Shown here one piece after another: positions 1-10,885 of a stretch of DNA of 64,000 nt (positions within the stretch are counted from its first letter, which is position 1; every line of letters begins with the position of its first letter). The stretch lies in the NCBI GenBank assembly GCA_963995525.1, contig OZ023217.1:6048830-6112829 (forward strand), given 5' to 3'. The DNA is from Escarpia spicata. Lineage: Eukaryota > Annelida > Polychaeta > Sabellida > Siboglinidae. The notes beneath the pieces were generated by a model. That model was not told the origin of the DNA. It saw only the letters and a program-made list of their open reading frames with translations, and ran no database searches. The translations under genes and the position numbers were made by a program.

Positions 1-170
1 TACTCATTGTAATTCTGATTTCATGTAAATTTCAAAAACAGCATGCTGACTACAAAAACATGACAAATTATAACAATGCGTCACGTCACTGTCTATTTGT
101 GGTGTCATTAGGATTAATATTAGTAGCCGGTATACCTAGGGCCAGGCTATAGACTACACAGTATAGTAGC

Positions 171-372
171 TTGACTAGATTAAAGTCTCAATTTGGGACG
201 TAAACGAACCACTGAGGACGACAAGCACCCTGGCAGTGACCACCCTCAGTGTCAGCACAGAAAAAAGGCTGACTAGTTGAATCAGACCTCATAAGACCAT
301 TAGCCTTTAACCACAATAATACAGACTAGTCAGTTAATAGAATGCTGCCGAGTGCTGGAAACAGCTAAAACA
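171..372 (+). repeat. SINE-like repeat family A, 3' part (copy 1)
   Basis: This stretch shares long runs with 21340-21665, including 'gtctcaatttgggacgtaaa', 'agacctcataagacca', 'acagactagtcag' and 'gagtgctggaaa'. Only the body and 3' part are recognisable here. The other copy also carries a B-box-like segment, so a tRNA-derived SINE is the likely class. No coding potential is seen in 1-560. Confidence 0.6.
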
Positions 373-1068
373 AGAAAGTCAAAGACAAACACAAAGTCGT
401 GCCGGGGGACGGCAAAACCATTATGTTACGCTAGTCGTCGACATCGTCTAGTCTACTCAACTCAAGTATATACGCCTATCCCTGTAAATGATGACTAAAC
501 TCAATAAGTACACTAACTTAGTCTTAGTACAGTCAGTTGGCCTGACACTACAACGTAATCAGTACCTGCAATTATCCCGGCCACCATGTCATGTGTCATG
601 ATGTGAAATAGGAAAATAAATTTCGCGTAAACGGCAGTACGTAAAGCCGACCCCCTTCCTTAAACTTGACAATACGGGCCATGTTTGCGTGCATGCTGTT
701 ATAAACGTTTGCAGCATACGTTTCTTCTTGGCTGGTAGTTGTGCCGTTTCGATCCCCACCATCATTTCCTGCCGCATGAGTCGTGACTTCTTCTTGTTTG
801 AGCGCCATGAGTGCGGATATGCGAATTTATCGTAAACATGTTTCCTATTGGTTAGATTATGACCAGAAGCAGCGAATGAAAAACGATGTCACAAAAAGCA
901 GCATATATACGCTGCCACCTGTTGAATAAAGTGAAGCTAAAATTGAGGAGCACAGAAGTGATTGACGACGAAAGAATCCGTAATATTTACATCCCTCGCT
1001 GTAATACCGTAATTTGAGGTGTATTTCCGGAATGATTCCGGACAATCCGGAATGGTAGGCAGGTCTGA

Positions 1069-1140
1069 TATGGTCACCTTGCTATTAAGGTCACTTTTGC
1101 CCAGTCCCAAGGGTGGCCTTTATAATAAGGTTCTACTGTA
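1069..1140. mobile_element. pogo-like MITE fragment
   Basis: The words 'ggtcacctt', 'attaaggtcac' and a terminal 'aaggttctactgta' match the complete element at 45101-45270. One inverted repeat and the middle are degraded or missing. It is a short fossil next to the LINE fragment that follows. Confidence 0.4.
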
Positions 1141-1169
1141 TAATCAAAATGTATATATACCTGCAACCA

Positions 1170-1620
1170 ATCACTGACAAATAGAGCGCTTACTAGAGGC
1201 AGTCCCTATGAATGGCAAGTTTGTTTTGAAGTCGGCAAGGCACTGCTTTAAAGCATCTAGAGAGGGAGATTGAACTGATTGGGCGGTTATATTATTCTAG
1301 GGTACTATTGTCGCTATAAAAAAGGAATGTTGGAAAGCCTGTGTTCGGGAACGTTGAACCATTAATTGGAATGGATGTCTTCTGCGCCCCTCAGCTAAGA
1401 GTTCTGTGGCGCAATGGGGATGGGCTGGCTTTGTGTATAGGCCGGCATGGATGTCGACGAGGCTGTTTTGAATTTTATATATCATGTTGACCCTCGCAAT
1501 ACATCTGCGCTTTTCTAGGGACTGCCATTGCAATTGGTGGAGCGTGGAGGTTGGGCTGCTGCGGCGCCGCCAGTCACCATAAACATATCTGGCAGCACGC
1601 CTCTGTACCATCTCCAGTGT
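1170..1620 (-). mobile_element. non-LTR retrotransposon fragment, C-terminal part of the reverse transcriptase ORF
   Basis: The minus-strand reading includes VQRRAARYVYGDW, then LHQLQWQSLEKRR and MIYKIQNSLVDI. This is the characteristic conserved tail after the RT domain in CR1/Jockey-type LINEs. It runs on past an in-frame stop (an expected WNN becomes *NN) into APSLDALK-like sequence near 1200. The element is 5'-truncated and dead. It lies downstream of MAEL exon 1 in the same orientation, probably in the first MAEL intron. Confidence 0.7.
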
Positions 1621-2280
1621 GTTGATAATAATATTACAATATAGACGTTTATTTTAAATTGGGTGTTTCATTTTATGTTGAGCACATAACTAAGCACCTA
1701 CCTGTGTGTAATATAACGTTTTATATATGTCGTGTTTAAGTCTTGCATGTCTGCTAAAAAAATTGGCTAAAGAAAATCTAATTTGGCTTAGCCTTAACTT
1801 AGTTAACTTAAGAAAATTCTTACCTTTTGCCAAGTTGGCTAAACAAATTTTAGATCCAGCGTTAGCCTAGGCTAGAGGGTGGTGACTAATGTCTAAGGAT
1901 GGTGTAATTAATGCCCATGCCATGGCTACATCTTGGCGTGGGCCGCACGCGCGACGTCACAAAACTTGTCAAGACAAGACACAACTTTGACACGCGTCAA
2001 CGTCACGACAACGCCAACTGGTTTGCTCAACTTCAAGTTCAAGTCAAGCGTGACACGTTGGTTATGATTATTAAAAACTACTGCTGTTGATATAACGCCC
2101 CAAATATAAAATACATCGATGTGTATCTATGGTGTACACTGTCTGACAATTCGACAGTTCATTTTTCATGTTTTAACAAGGAATCACTATTCATTCAGCA
2201 GCTTTTGCGTCGCCTACAAATTATAGTACAGTACAATTTTAATGTTGTCGTTTATGTCATGAACTTATCTTGAAACTTTG
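1621..2280. other. probable MAEL intron 1, no further exon seen
   Basis: This AT-rich sequence holds repeated 'ttggctaa'/'cttagcctt' words around 1765-1870 and a CpG-richer patch at 1935-2050. I searched the minus strand for the second half of the maelstrom HMG box (a WALLREEEKEKY-like block) and did not find it here or further left. Exon 2 is therefore probably outside the window. Confidence 0.4.
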
Positions 2281-2287
2281 ATCTTAC

Positions 2288-2425
2288 CTTCCACCTGGGC
2301 GTAGCGACTGGAACCACATCCTGCATACCATTCGGAAAAACACGGCCTTCCCTTCTTAGATCGGGAATTATGTCTTGCATGAACCAGTAAAAGGCATTTC
2401 GAGCTTGCTTCTTTTTTGGTGGCAT
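2288..2425 (-). CDS. MAEL: Maelstrom, first coding exon (partial gene)
   Basis: Maelstrom is a germline protein of the piRNA pathway, acting in nuage and in nuclear transposon silencing. The exon reads MPPKKKQARNAFYWFMQD and continues IIPDLRREGRVFPNG before ending at TPRWK. This matches the family's N-terminal HMG-box start in vertebrates (MPNRKASRNAYYFFVQE then IPELRRRG). The ATG at 2425 is preceded by a purine-rich context, and the exon ends in a strong donor, aag|gtaaga, after exactly 46 codons (phase 0). The remaining HMG box and the maelstrom-specific RNase H-like domain must lie to the left and are not visible. Recognition rests on residue patterns over the whole exon. Expression cannot be judged. 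Confidence 0.85.
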
Positions 2426-2627
2426 AACGACTTCTGAAGACTGGCAGACGCTTCCAGTGACAGTGACAGTGTTCCAGGTTCCAGTTCCACACGCTTCCTA
2501 CGTTATGACAACCTACCAGACATATGCTTCGTCGCCTCAGGACCTTTAACCATGGTTATGTGATGAGGTCGTCGATCTACATAAAGTACACCTATGGATA
2601 CACAAGAGTGTATCGGGGTTGCGTTTT

Positions 2628-2635
2628 GACGTCAT
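2628..2635. promoter_or_regulatory. perfect CRE palindrome TGACGTCA upstream of MAEL
   Basis: TGACGTCA lies about 200 bases upstream of the MAEL start codon and about 120 bases upstream of the THAP relic, between two divergent reading frames. This is the consensus for CREB/ATF factors. Its position suits a promoter element, but function is inferred. Confidence 0.4.
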
Positions 2636-2750
2636 GAATACATTAAAAGCACGTGGCGGTTTGTTTGTAGGGAAGAACGCTCTCGCTGCAGGCACGCAAC
2701 ACGAAAAATTCGTGTTTTTGTTTTGGCGCTTCCGTGAAATATACTTCACA

Positions 2751-2955
2751 TTGCCATCAAGTTGTTGTGCTGTTGGATGTACAAATCGTTTATCAAACAT
2801 GTGTACTGTTAGATTTATAGTATACCACTTGATTGTGAAAAAAGAGCGAATGGATCACAGCTACCCATCGTATGCATTTGACGCCCAAAGAACAAATCAG
2901 GATTCGTAGCGACCACTTCTGCACAGGTTTTATTGAACAAATCAATTACGAAATA
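2751..2955 (+). pseudogene. decayed THAP zinc-finger domain
   Basis: From 2751 the plus strand reads LPSSCCAVGCTNR, the signature start of a THAP DNA-binding domain (usually MPxxCCAxGCxNR). After a frame change near 2880 it reads PKEQIRIRSDHFCTGF, matching the family's ICSDHF block, which carries the distal Cys and His ligands. Three defects are visible: the start ATG is TTG, the reading frame shifts, and the second-half Cys ligand is Arg. It is a relic of a THAP gene or of a P-element/THAP transposase. It could instead be an exon of a gene with a different upstream start, but the lost ligand argues against that. Confidence 0.55.
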
Positions 2956-3449
2956 AGTTGTTTTGGGTTTAATTATAGATACACATCTAAACTGGAAAAA
3001 AACACTGAAACATAAACTGCTTGTTCTAAAAAAAATTAAACAAATTGAAACGTGTTACCTCTTCATATTAAAATAATATAATATAATTCCTTAATAGCGC
3101 CACACATTAATTATTGCATCATGGCATGGGGCTTTTAATCAAATAGAATAATAAAATTTCATAAAAAGCCATGAGAATTATCACCTTAAATTAACCTACT
3201 CAATTCGATTGTTTTGCTCCTCAAGGTTCTTAGTAATTTCACAAAAACAGAGGCATCAAGTACTCCCCTAGTTCATTGATGCATACGTGTTAGTTCGTTT
3301 TTTTAATTAATAAACTGAACTCTCGTTTTTTGCTTCGATTTTACCTGAATATGGACATTGAACTTTGTGCGGAATTGCGTTCTTGTCTTCTCATGAACGC
3401 GAATTATGGGCGATATTGACTTTTGACCCCACTCTTTGGCGCTGTTGAT

Positions 3450-3517
<68 letters not shown>

Positions 3518-3546
3518 GTCAATCAGTCAATCAATAAATAAATCAA
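3450..3546. repeat. (ATCA)n microsatellite
   Basis: About 20 tandem AATC units end in variants (agtc, aata). The same tetranucleotide forms the tail of the LINE at 3836, so this may be the expanded tail of another such insertion. Confidence 0.9.
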
Positions 3547-3835
3547 TATGTTTATTTTCTAACACAGATAATACACATTATAGTAACAAATACAGTTTAA
3601 TGTTAAGAAAAGGGGTATACTGAAGAATTATCTTATGTATTTGTATACCCCTGTTACATTGTTTCCTAGTCAACTCATTGTGATAACATATATACAGTTG
3701 TTAGTATTTATATCAGTCAAATGTAACAGGAGTGGTTTAAGCTATACTACTGAGTAATACAGTATTAGTAAGTATAATACCAATAATGGAAGTTACACAA
3801 TATAATTTGTTGTGATGGAATTCCGAGTTTAGGCA

Positions 3836-4290
3836 ATCAATCAATCAATCTTTATTTCAGACAAAAAAGCGTACATGTAATATGCATTATGTCCATAGTA
3901 AAAAAAGTAAAAATAAAAAGTATATTATAGTGTATATATTGCACTATATTGCACATTACTACAGTAGGATGTGAACAGTTTGTTCTTCACCTTCACTTAA
4001 CAAAAATGAAATTTCCTGAGTAGAATATTGCTTCTGCTGTACAGACTCCTGTCTTTGGATTTCATATCCATTTCATCTGACAGATCATCACAGATTATAT
4101 GGCCAAGATATTTATATGCCTTCATTGTATTCAGAACTGCATCACCAAGATTAAGAGCTACTTCAAAACCGGTTTTTCTTGTGTCAAAAAACATTATCTG
4201 CGAGTTTACTCTGTTAAACAATATGTCATTGTCACATCCATAATTATATTTCCCACACAGAACCACTTCACAAAAATCTCAACTTTTTAA
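3836..4290 (-). mobile_element. 5'-truncated LINE with (ATTG)n tail, copy 1
   Basis: On the minus strand the segment reads YKYLGHIICDDLSDEMDMK then LLRKFHFC, the post-RT region of a LINE. It ends in an AATAAA-like signal followed by tandem ATTG units at 3836-3850. The 3' end ('ttatttcagaca...gtccatagtaaa' read on plus) is shared with the copy at 47424-48900. Frame and length show a truncated, inactive copy. It lies upstream of MRPL17. Confidence 0.7.
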
Positions 4291-4730
4291 GAGTAGATGA
4301 CATCCTTAAATTACAACAATTAACATTTTAATATAAATATTTACACAATTACTTATCAGTTTATTTACAAAACTGGAGGATAATGTTTAACTATGAGGTA
4401 CATAATCATGATACAAGAGTCAAGAATAAAATATACACTTATAAAATTAAACATGAATTTGCAAAGAAATGTCTTAGGTATAATTTGCCACTTTTACTAA
4501 ATAACATTCCTGATATCTGATACAGTCAAAGAAAAGCTTAGTACACATAGTTCACAAGGATTTACAAAGTATGTTAACCTTTATTTTTTACATTATTAAA
4601 ATTATCAAGTAACATGCACAAGGCAAAATTGCTATATACAGGCCCCTGTATGTATGCAAAATTAAGAACCGACAACCACCTGTCAACTTTCTACACTACA
4701 AAACAAACACAATAATCATGTAAGCTTGCT

Positions 4731-4800
4731 CACACTGCACACATGCTCGCACTGCACACATGCTCGCACTGCACACATGCTCGCACTGCACACATGCTCG
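4731..4800. repeat. 17-bp tandem repeat, four copies
   Basis: The unit 'cactgcacacatgctcg' is repeated about four times without error. The surrounding 4300-5780 interval shows no gene. Confidence 0.9.
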
Positions 4801-5813
4801 ATCATATTCATAGTTTTTTTTCTGGAAGAATTTGATTTGGATGATGCATTGATTCAGTTAAATTTCTATCACAAAATGTAGCTCCTGGATAGCGACTACT
4901 ACAGTTTTCTAAAGAGGAGTCTCCTGACCCTACTTTTTTGTTATTTACCATACATTATACCATGTTTACCATAAGGTTATATATTTGTATTATTTTTTGA
5001 CATGGATGTATTGTATATTTATTATTTGAAATGTCTGGGTCAAACAAATTCTTCTTCTTCTTTTTAAAACTGGCCACATTTATCCAGATTATGTTATGTC
5101 CCTTCATTGTTTGCCTTCAAGACAGCTGCAGTTTGTTGCCATCGTCAAGTGGGTGAGGAAAGATTCCAGAAAGTCTCTGTTGGTTTGCCTAATTTTTTTT
5201 CTCAATTGTTCTAGACAGCAACTCAGGCTTCACATGATAAAAAAACTAGGTCTCTGCAAAAAAGTAAAATCTGACGCTTTTTTTTACCAGAATATAGTAG
5301 AATACAAGATAAATACAATAACAAAAATTACATATATCACTGTGGTATATAAAATAACAGAACAAATGTTTCTGTGTGAAAGGCGCCCTCTGGCCAGTAG
5401 GCAACATAAATGTTTACTAGATGGCGCTGTTTGTAAATAACAGTGTTGTAATGAAACACCAGAGGGCGACATTAAATTCGGCCCTGAAAATAGATTTTAA
5501 AAAATACAGAAACCATGAATACATGTATACTTTTTAGATAATCTGCAACATTTCCACGTTATAAAAACATTATCTTACATATGCGCTATTCATTGATTTT
5601 ATTAACTAATGTATTGCCATTTTTTTTAAAGATAGTACTGCAGAAACGCTACGGCCACCATTATCCAGGTGGTTTGGCTGAATTTTTGAGTTTACAAATC
5701 GAATGGATGTAGTCTTCTGATCTGTGTCCTGTCTTGAATTGATGTGCACAGTTAGCACATAATATATATTTTAATTGTATTAGAAGAGTTCCGTGTCACA
5801 TTATACGCCAGCG
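4801..5813. other. MRPL17 upstream region
   Basis: No coding exon is recognised here. The reading frame at 5096-5440 has no family resemblance. The interval just before 5814 must contain the MRPL17 promoter, but I see no convincing TATA box or initiator at a decisive place. Confidence 0.35.
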
Positions 5814-5990
5814 ATGTTGCGAATACCAGTCAAAGTGACGTCCCGAAATCTGCCGAGTGCCGGGGGTCGTGGCAGCGGCCCACAAGGACGAATAAACAAA
5901 ATGCGAAAACTCGTCACGGCTTTGATACGACATGAAAGAATCGAAGGACAGTACCAGTGGGTGGATGAAGCCAGGGGATATGCAGAAAGG
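5814..5990 (+). CDS. MRPL17: MRPL17 coding exon 1
   Basis: There are 59 codons, from the ATG to GYAER, ending at agg|gtgagc (phase 0). The N-terminal 20 residues are basic with no acidic residues, fitting a mitochondrial import signal. The L17 fold begins at [12 protein letters not shown]. Confidence 0.92.
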
Positions 5991-8900
5991 GTGAGCGAGA
6001 TGTGTGAACTACTAGAGTCTAGACGGAGTACTTGCATAATTGCGAACGTGTTGCAGACGTCTCGACGGCGCGCGCGCACACACACACGCACTCACACATA
6101 TGAACATAATATGTTCCCATAAATTAAACACATGCAAAAACAGAAGGTGACCCGCCACGGCAAAACACACAGCAAATACTCGTGACATGTCAGTGACAGA
6201 TGTCCGTGGCAGTGCATGATCGCATTTGTAAGTGATATCATTTTTTACATATGACCATTTTAAATAATTTGGTTGACTTTTTTTGGTGATGGTGAGTAGA
6301 CATTCTCACAATGGAAACATTTTAGAATAACATATTCTATAGGCATAATAATAATAAGATAACTTCTATTGTGCCTAAATCCTTGGAAACCAAGCTCAGA
6401 GCCGCATCAAAACAAGGATTGGTTAATCTCAAAATCCATAAGTAGTATTTCAGTTGTCAACAGATGGGTCAAGGCGCTAGGGAGCTACGGTGGATAAGCA
6501 AGGTTGTAAAGATAAGTTTTTAAATGACGACAGAATTTTGTAATTTGTTTAACTGATCTAACAGTAAGAGGGAGCTTATTCCAAAGAGTTGGTGCAGCAA
6601 CAGAAAAAGCCCTAGTTCCAATGTTAGTGTAGACTCTAGGAACAAAAAGGAGGTCAGAACTAGATGATCAAGGCTGGATAGGTTTTCTTACAGGAGTAAG
6701 CAATGAATGCAAATAAGATGGTTGCTTACTGGACAGTGCCTGGTATGTAATGGTACATCTTAAATATTATACAATATCGTACAGGAAGCCAGTGCAAAGA
6801 CTTCAAAAGTGGTACAGAGCAAAAAAACGAGGAGATCTTGTAACTACTCTTGCTAGACAATTTTGGACACACTGAAGTTTTGTTATATCCTTGCTAGCGA
6901 TATTATAAAGGAGGGAATTGCAGTAGTCAAGTATGCTGCTAACAAGCGCTGTTGTAATAATTTTAGCAACAGAAAATTACATATACCGGCGAATATGACG
7001 AAGATCACGAATATGATAAAAACAGCAGCGACATGTTTGAGATATGTGTTGTCGGAAATTGAAGTTATTATCAAAGATCACTCCTAGATTCCGCACCGAG
7101 GTTGCTGGCGTGATATACTGATTCAATATACGCGTAGTGAAAAACCATCCAGTTTACTAAGCTGCATTGGAGTACCAATAATGAACAATTCAGTTTTATT
7201 TGCATTTAATTTCAACTTGCTGTCAGTCATCCAGTGGAAGATATCTTGAAGGCAATCACTAAGTTGGTTAAGGGAGCGATTTATATCCGGGGTAGCCAAC
7301 GAAATGTAGATCTGAGTATCATCAGCATAAAGATGATGATCCAAGTTATGTCTTTGTATAACAGAGCTTATTGGCGTGGTGTAAAGAGTAAAAAGCAAAG
7401 GCCCAAGAACAGAACCCTAGGGAACACCAAATAAAGCCGGCAGTGCAGCTGAAAAGCAGTTCCCAATCTTTATACCTGTAGTTTGGTCTATCAGTAAGAT
7501 ATGACTATATATTCGGATACCGAAAACTAACTAAATTCTGAGCTGTCTGAAAACATAGAGTACAAAAAAAAAGAATTATTTTTGGTGTCGGAAAACGTAG
7601 TCATTATGTACTCTATGTATTTAGTCACGTAAAAATAACAGTTGTTTGAAAACATGTTCAGTACATAAAAATATTTTTTTGGTAGATTTTAGGGTGTCCA
7701 AAAATATACAGTGTCTGAATACATGCAGTTGTTATGATAACAGGAATGTGCAATATAATTATTGAAAAGCGCGTAGATGCACAAACTCGTGGAACTCCAG
7801 ATTATCAGCTTGATCTCTACACTGTTAGTCCTATTTTGTCTGCAACATTTTGCAATGATTGAAGTCACATTTTGATATCAAGTTTTGGTTGCAGTTGATC
7901 ATGGCAGCACAGAGAAATGGAGACACCCATAAGGCAACAATGGAAATGGCAGATTACTGGCTTTTGGTGAGAAATTGTCAGCTTTCCCGAATTGCAATTA
8001 AATAGCTTCTTTTTCATAGATTGTAAAACTAGGTTTGATTTTATCAGTGGATACTACCTAGAATAGCAGTTTTCATTGCAGAATGGCGAAAACGTGAAAT
8101 GTTGATGGGATGATCGTGAAATGTTGATGGGATGATCGTGAAATGCATACAAGTGGTTTGTTTCCTTTAAGATCTTTTGGAAACTGACAGTATTTTATAT
8201 TAATTTTAATAGTTCGTCAGTAAAGATTATGTGACAATATGTGACTATGTGTTATAAATGCCTGTTGTGGTATTACTGGTATATGACTATAAATAGCTGA
8301 CATAATTTGCATAACATGAACAATTTAAATTAGACGCCTTAGGGCTTCAATTAGAAATGTTATAAAGTTAATAAACATGGTAGAAAACAGAAAATCAGTA
8401 TTTTTTATTTGGGAGATCATGTGATTTTAATAATATTGCTCAGGATTTATACATTTATTTAATTTGTATCCTTTGTCACTGGTATCTCACATGTTTACCC
8501 GACAGGAGAAGGACCTCATACACAAGCTGTTCAAGGTTCTCGTGCCCCGTTATACGAACTACCCAGCAGCCTTCACACAGATATGGAATCTTGGCGAGAC
8601 GTTTCCTGGTCGCCCCGTGCCTATGGCTGTGCTAGAACTGAAGGGTGCGTATGTCCAAAGTCGATCTAGATGTAAAAGTGGGCACATCTAGAAAGACTAC
8701 TCTGCGATATTTCACATTATTTATTTTGTAGTTCCATTGTGTTCCCCCCTAGCAACACTCTTTACTATCAAGTATCTTAATTCTCTGTCGACCTTTCTTT
8801 TCCCCTAAGTATTTTCCATTAACACAAGGTACTTTAATTATTGTCTTCACCATCAATTATTTTAATTCTCTGTCAACCTTCAGTCTTTTCCCTTAGTTTT

Positions 8901-10115
8901 CCCACTAATGTAAGATGCTGTAATTGTCATCATCATCAAGTATTTTAATTCTCTGCTAACCTTTACTCTTTTCCCTCAGTCTTTTTCTTTAACATAAGTT
9001 GCTGTAAGAGTCATAATTAATGATTGAGTATTTGAATTCTCTGCCAACCTTTACTCTTTTCCCTCAGTCTTTTCCACTAATGTAAGATGCTATAATTGTC
9101 ATCATCATCAAGTGTTTTAATTCTCTGCCATACTTTACTCTTTTCCCTCAGTCTTTTCCACTAACGCAAAATGCTATAATTGTCATCATCATTAAGTGTT
9201 TTAATTCTATGCCATACTTTACTCTCCCCCCCCCCCCCCGAGTCTTTTTAACTAATGCAAGATGCTATAATTGTCATCATCGTCAAGTGTTTTAATTCTC
9301 TGCCATACTTTACACTTTCCCTCAGTCTTTTCCACTAATGTAAGATGCTGTAATTGTCATCATCAAGTGTATTAATTCTCTGCTGACCTTTACTTCCTTG
9401 CCGTCTTTTTTTCCATTATCACAAGTTTTTCAATTTGTTTCAACAAGTATTTAAATGTTATACTGACCTTTACTTCTTTTCCCTCTGTCTTTTCCATTGT
9501 CACAATATGCTCTCATTTTCTTCACCATCAAATATTTTAATTCTTTGCCGAACTGTACTTCTTTCCCTCAATTTTTTTGGGTGGAAATTCTTGATATTTC
9601 ATTACACAACATTATCTTTGCACCTCATTTAGCAATTTCAGTGTGGCAATTTGTTTTTATGATTTTTATCAATTTCATTCAAAATAAGAAACCCATTGGA
9701 CCTTACATACCTGTGCATGCCATATCACTGATTAACTTTTTGCTAGGTCCTGCTAACACAACCAAAATTGTAATTGAGAACTTAGTGGAGTAATTTATTT
9801 GAAAATTTTAGTAGTTTAATTGTAATTGAAATGACAAATGATGATTTGATTGTATGGACCCAGTCCTGATTGTAACTCGTGTATCACTACTGATGAACGT
9901 TGACCAGCTGTGTTTGTTCTGTTGCAGACAATCCCTGGCCACCGGTTGTACCCAAGGAACGGGACCAGAGGAATTCACTTGTTAACGTTCTTCTGGAGCA
10001 GGCAAGGAAAGAATACAGACGGCAGAAGTATGAAAGCATGGCCGCTCTAGAAATAAACAAACAGTCCGAGCAGCAAGCATCAAACAATGACGATAGCAGT
10101 GCATCAACATCGTAG
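5814..10115 (+). CDS. MRPL17: mitochondrial ribosomal protein L17 (bL17m), complete four-exon gene
   Basis: bL17m is a core protein of the mitochondrial large ribosomal subunit, a relative of bacterial L17. Coding exons are 5814-5990, 7895-7966, 8506-8644 and 9928-10115. Joined, they give 191 residues (human about 175) with phases 0, 0 and 1 at the three introns. Visible family blocks in order are [20 protein letters not shown] at about residues 33-52, [21 protein letters not shown] across intron 1, [19 protein letters not shown] across intron 2, APRY-like [15 protein letters not shown], and VLELKDNPWPP across intron 3. The C-terminal tail is low-complexity (Q/S/D-rich) and variable, as in animals. 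The ATG at 5814 is chosen because upstream GTG readings are not credible in a nuclear gene. The gene is divergent from MAEL and convergent with PHLDB. Introns hold an antisense LINE (intron 1) and an 84-bp minisatellite (intron 3). Confidence 0.93.
6070..6104. repeat. alternating purine-pyrimidine run (CG/CA)n in MRPL17 intron 1
   Basis: 'ggcgcgcgcgcacacacacacgcac' begins about 80 bases after the exon 1 donor. It is a short GC-rich alternating tract embedded in AT-rich intron. Such tracts can adopt Z-DNA; nothing more can be said from sequence. Confidence 0.6.
6335..7500 (-). mobile_element. CR1/L2-like LINE fragment, antisense in MRPL17 intron 1
   Basis: The minus strand contains the RT catalytic block [14 protein letters not shown] (7300-7340), preceded by [17 protein letters not shown] and followed by [15 protein letters not shown]. 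Further down are remnants of the DYCNSLL...VQNCLARVV region. A second copy of the same family is at 59765-61030, with matching 3' ends ('aagctcagagccgcatcaa'). The 5' half is missing and frames are broken, so it is inactive. A short A/T-rich 'aataataataa' run borders the 3' end. Confidence 0.8.
7895..7966 (+). CDS. MRPL17: MRPL17 coding exon 2
   Basis: Acceptor ttggttgcag and donor ttg|gtgaga enclose 24 codons (phase 0 to 0). It reads [20 protein letters not shown] then YWLL, aligning with human [22 protein letters not shown]. Confidence 0.9.
8097..8146. repeat. 22-bp direct duplication in MRPL17 intron 2
   Basis: 'cgtgaaatgttgatgggatg' plus 'at' occurs twice head to tail, followed by a partial third start ('cgtgaaatg'). 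Confidence 0.85.
8506..8644 (+). CDS. MRPL17: MRPL17 coding exon 3
   Basis: Acceptor acccgacag and donor aagg|gtgcgt enclose 46 codons plus one base. It reads [20 protein letters not shown] and ends AVLELK, corresponding to human EKDLIPKLFQVLAPRY and MAVIEYK. Confidence 0.92.
8755..9550 (+). repeat. 84-bp minisatellite in MRPL17 intron 3, about nine copies
   Basis: Each unit contains 'ttttaattctctgcc', then 'tttactcttttccctcag', then 'tcttttccactaatg' and 'gctataattgtcatcatca'. Copies differ by a few percent up to heavy decay at both ends; one has a C14 run at 9226-9239. About five copies keep a pyrimidine tract ending in CAG, a close match to a 3' splice site, in the sense orientation of MRPL17 and 400-1,000 bases before the true acceptor at 9927. 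Confidence 0.85.
9928..10115 (+). CDS. MRPL17: MRPL17 coding exon 4 with stop
   Basis: Acceptor tctgttgcag joins the split Asp codon (g + ac). The exon then reads [20 protein letters not shown] and [15 protein letters not shown], with a TAG stop at 10113-10115. The PP...RRD...L..LL pattern matches the human C-terminal part. The last 20 residues are Ser/Asp/Gln-rich. Confidence 0.9.
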
Positions 10116-10222
10116 CATGACACGGAATACTAGTGTGCGTACGATTCATAAGACTTGTGGCAGTGTGCATTCTATATTTTCAGTGAGCCAAAACAGGTGA
10201 AGTGATTACATTATAATGATGC

Positions 10223-10228
10223 AATAAA
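10223..10228 (+). terminator. MRPL17: candidate MRPL17 polyadenylation signal AATAAA
   Basis: This is the first AATAAA after the stop codon, 108 bases downstream. Other AATAAA hexamers at 10522 and 10628 could serve longer 3' ends. Which one is used cannot be decided here. Confidence 0.5.
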
Positions 10229-10635
10229 TGTAGATATATGAAGCAAAGTTATGGAATTGTATGTTTGTTGCACCGCAGAGCAGCAATACCAGCAAACTGT
10301 CACACCATTGACAGGGGCACTCCCATGAGCACTCTGAACCCTAAACGTTTTTGAAAATCCTGAAATTTACAATTCTGTTGACTGCTGTCACTGGAGGATT
10401 ATTGGCAATACACACAAATGAGGTGCCACTTGCTGATCAAAATTGTAGTAATATGACAGTAGTTCTAACAATTCCACCAGGTTGTTGTATGGTGCTTTCT
10501 TCTGTGAAAGATTAGTTTGAAAATAAACGGTAGCATTATTGTTTGAGGGTTAATGTGTACACACTGACTGCAGTTTGGGAAAATTGAAGCCGTTTCATCC
10601 TTTTAAAAGTTGTCACGGTAATGCTTGAATAAACT

Positions 10636-10885
10636 TGGCAGCATACACTAATGCATACACTACTGCATGCATTACTGAATACACTACTGCATACATTACT
10701 GTATACACTACTGCATACATTACTGAATACACTACTGCATACATTACTGTATACACTACTGCATGCATTACTGCATACATTACTGTATACACTACTGCAT
10801 GCATTACGGCATACATTACTGTATACACTACTGCATACACTACTGCATACATTACTGAATACACTACTGCATACACTACTGCCCA
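10636..10885. repeat. 12-bp minisatellite, about 20 copies
   Basis: Tandem dodecamers alternate 'tgcatacactac' and 'tgcatacattac' with variants tgtatacactac and tgcatgcattac. The higher-order alternation gives a 24-bp period. All three plus frames stay open because the unit has no stop, so the apparent proteins (TAYITVYTTA-like) are artefacts. It lies just beyond the MRPL17 3' end. Confidence 0.9.

Noticed and set aside
596..808. Minus frame starting MALKQEEVTTHAAGNDGG in CpG-richer sequence
   Set aside because: It could be a first exon of a further gene, but I see no clean donor, no family resemblance and no partner exon.
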